In this document: positions 62,048-64,000 of the stretch, piece by piece
Layout: the number at the start of each line of letters is the position of its first letter
Position numbering within the stretch: position 1 is the first letter of the stretch
Assembly (NCBI RefSeq): GCF_001949145.1
Contig: NW_019091367.1
Location: forward strand, 2,732,355 to 2,796,354
Origin: Acanthaster planci
Taxonomy: Eukaryota > Echinodermata > Asteroidea > Valvatida > Acanthasteridae
Direction of reading: 5' to 3'
Length of the DNA: 64,000 nt
Notes under the pieces: model-generated
Database searches by the model: none
What the model was told of the DNA's origin: nothing
Seen by the model: the letters and a program-made list of their open reading frames with translations, nothing else
Made by a program: the position numbers and the translations under genes

Positions 62048-62667
62048 GAGCCTGAAAGTTGACCCCTGACGGCGCGCTTCTGGAACCCTTGGATAGGAAA
62101 AATAACGTGCAAAGATTTTAGAATTTGTAATATTTTTTTCGTTCGGTTTCTTCTTAACAAATCCAACTTGAAAAAAGGGCTTTGAAAAATATTTGCTAGT
62201 ATATCAATTTGTAGACACGGCAAAATACTGATCTAAAAGAGATATTATCCTGCCAAAAAATTTACCGACATTTTTGCTGACAACAACTGCGTGATATCAA
62301 CTCCAAGGAATTTGGAACCAATCGATTGCAGGTAGATAAATCTTTGTAACGTTGTACAATCTCGTTTTCAAGTGAAAACAAACGTACATGAACAAGGAGA
62401 CCTAGGTACGATATCGCCGGACGTAAAAGAGCGTTAATGAAATTCGTTTTTTTATCCATCTCCAGGTGACTTTTCCAAAATATTACTTGAGGAAGACAAA
62501 GGTAAAATTCCAACATGAGTGTTTCATGGGATATTGGTTTCAGTAAAGAATTATTTTTCCAAAATTTATCGAACGTGATAGGACGGCCCCACGATGTCAA
62601 ATCTTCATATAGGCAGACCGCGCAAGGGTTCTGGAAGCTCGCTGCGTGACCTTTTACTTTCAGGCTC
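62048..62667 (-). mobile_element. TA-flanked TIR element, copy B (620 bp)
   Basis: TA lies on both sides (62046-62047 and 62668-62669). The ends are inverted: GAGCCTGAAAGT both ways, with a second inverted block further in (GAGCTTCCAGAACCCTTG against GCGCTTCTGGAACCCTTG). The minus strand aligns with copy A at 47735-48532. Shared blocks include CGTCCTATCACGTTCGA, CCTAGGTCTCCTTGTTCATG and ATTACAAATTCTAAAAT. A 112-codon frame on the minus strand is interrupted in copy A, so coding is doubtful. The TA flank suits Tc1/mariner-like transposition. Confidence 0.85.
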
Positions 62668-62669
62668 TA

Positions 62670-63264
62670 TTCGTGCGAGCTACTTCATTTCATGAAATTT
62701 ACGTCTTCTTTTCACTTTTTGGAAAAAAAAAATACCTGCCAAACATATTTGCATGGTAAGATAAGGCCTTTTCCTAACGTACCTGTTTTGCGAAAATAAA
62801 ATTGAGAAAAGTTACTGTACCGGGAGTGGTCAAAACTAGTGATTTTTGTGGAAAGCTCTTTACGTTTAAACGGTACTTTGCTTACGTGTTGATGCGATTT
62901 TTGAAGGCTTGAAACAAAGAATTTAAAGTTTTCCTGAAGTTTTCAAATGTGGGCTAACTTGTAGAGAAAGGAGTGGTTTTAGATTTACTGACGTTTTTGC
63001 GTTGATTTTTTCTCTTAATTCCTGACCGGACGCATTCGCAACCAACTCGGCACCGATTCCGTGAGTCCACAAAATCTTACGGCCGTGACTCGGGAATGAA
63101 AGACGAACAAAAAAGTACAGTCAGTTAACATAAAGTTTATTTATCACTGAAACCGAGGTTATCTGTAATTTGCCAGGAAATCTATAAAATTTACATGTGT
63201 GACATGCATGAACCACGTGAACATGCAGATCCACCAGCTCCGACACATTATTTCCATATAGGCC
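62670..63264. other. Intergenic, nothing recognised
   Basis: AT-rich sequence with an A-run at 62725-62733; no gene or repeat recognised. Confidence 0.5.
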
Positions 63265-63390
63265 TACATGTACATGTACACCCACACATACATGTACATG
63301 TATGTATACATACATGTACATACTGCTCGTGTACATATGCACCTGTACACATGTACATGTTCAGTAGGTGTACGTGTGTACACGTGCACG
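63265..63390. repeat. Dense ACATGTAC/GTACATGT palindromic low-complexity tract
   Basis: Alternating purine-pyrimidine units (TACATGTACATG, ATGTATGTATACATACATG, GTGTACACGTG) fill about 125 bp. The frames through it, rich in M-Y-T-C-H-V, are artefacts of the repeat. Shorter versions occur throughout the window. Confidence 0.8.
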
Positions 63391-64000
63391 GTACGTGGCT
63401 GGATCGGTTTTATGCATGTAAAACATGTAGATCGCGCTGATTGTATTGTGTAGTTGAGCATCTGGCTTGTCGTATACAGTGCCTCGTTCTGGGAAAACTT
63501 CTAAAACGGAGAAATTTAGTGGAAAAAAGACCAAGAGATCGATTGAAAAGGAAATTGTTTAATATCATCTTAGCAACCTCTTTGAGGCTAAATTTTATAT
63601 TGATGTAGCATTTCTTTTCACGATTCTTTGATGTTTTATTCGGTTCAACCCTTTTAGAACACATACAAAGAGTTTCAGTGTGATTTTTTGTTAATTTTGT
63701 GCAAACGAAATTTTCAAAACGAGAAGGCAAAAACAGAGAATTGGCAAGTTGCGAAGGACAATTTCGTATGTTTCATGAGGGTCTGGTCAAGTAACCGCCA
63801 CGCACGGTCGATCGAAGTCACTTGCGAGTTAAAGTTTGAATAAAATCTGGTATACTGTGTTATCTGATTGCATAGAAACGTAACAATTTGAATTCCCCAG
63901 ACTGAAGACACTGTTGCTATATACCCAGCAAGAACTGAGACCGAGGGGTACCCCCCAACATGTCCAATCCCTATACACATCCCAGACTACTGTTACTTAA
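63391..64000. other. Right edge, no gene recognised
   Basis: This is AT-rich. A plus-strand open frame from about 63901 to the edge follows a weak acceptor-like ttccccag, and an open minus-strand frame overlaps it. Neither can be judged without sequence beyond the edge. Confidence 0.35.

Noticed and set aside
63264-63461. Frames rich in H-V-H-V and M-Y-T-C near the right edge
   Set aside because: They are translations of the ACATGTAC repeat tract in different frames.
63901-64000. Possible plus-strand exon after ttccccag running off the edge
   Set aside because: The pyrimidine tract is weak, the 33-residue peptide matches nothing I know, and the end is outside the window.

Overview
The window is eukaryotic. 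Its compact features look metazoan: intron-containing tRNA-Leu(CAA) genes, GT-AG introns up to 18 kb, short exons, many non-autonomous DNA transposons with terminal inverted repeats, and a solo LTR. The scattered palindromic ACATGTACATGT runs, the AT-biased sequence and the intron sizes would suit a marine invertebrate, perhaps a deuterostome such as an echinoderm, hemichordate or cephalochordate. The sequence alone does not settle the species. Nothing looks bacterial or viral, and almost all open frames in the window are chance frames in non-coding DNA.

The left 25 kb holds the 5' part of one protein gene on the minus strand. Its first coding exon (24452-24672) encodes a signal peptide and a leucine-rich-repeat N-terminal cap (LRRNT). 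The second (6475-6549) encodes one further 25-residue leucine-rich repeat. Both exons end in consensus gtaagt donors, and the phase-2 junction rebuilds a leucine codon at exactly the right place in the repeat. The gene therefore has a first coding intron of about 17.9 kb and continues off the left edge. The cap and first repeat most resemble LRIG-type cell-surface receptors, but ADGRA-type and other LRR receptors cannot be excluded. Intron 1 contains two opposite-orientation copies of one hAT-like element and an 83-bp near-palindrome. A further hAT-like element with a perfect 8-bp target duplication lies downstream of exon 2.

From about 24.9 kb to the right edge I find no convincing protein-coding exon. 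This 39-kb gene-poor stretch carries three tRNA-Leu(CAA)-type loci within 9 kb. Two look intact, and one is degenerate in the D stem, anticodon stem, variable arm and B box. It also carries several transposon relics: a palindromic TA-flanked MITE with a half copy, two copies of a TA-flanked element with GAGCCTGAAAGT ends, fold-back elements, and a 954-bp solo LTR with a 4-bp target duplication, TATA box, polyadenylation signal and a 66-bp near-perfect palindrome. Some GC-richer islands and a compact nuclear-receptor-type half-site cluster are candidate regulatory DNA, possibly for the LRR gene whose 5' end faces this region.

No coordinated pathway can be read from the window. It is best described as the 5' end and first introns of an LRR receptor gene plus its upstream intergenic region, with Pol III genes and mobile-element debris.
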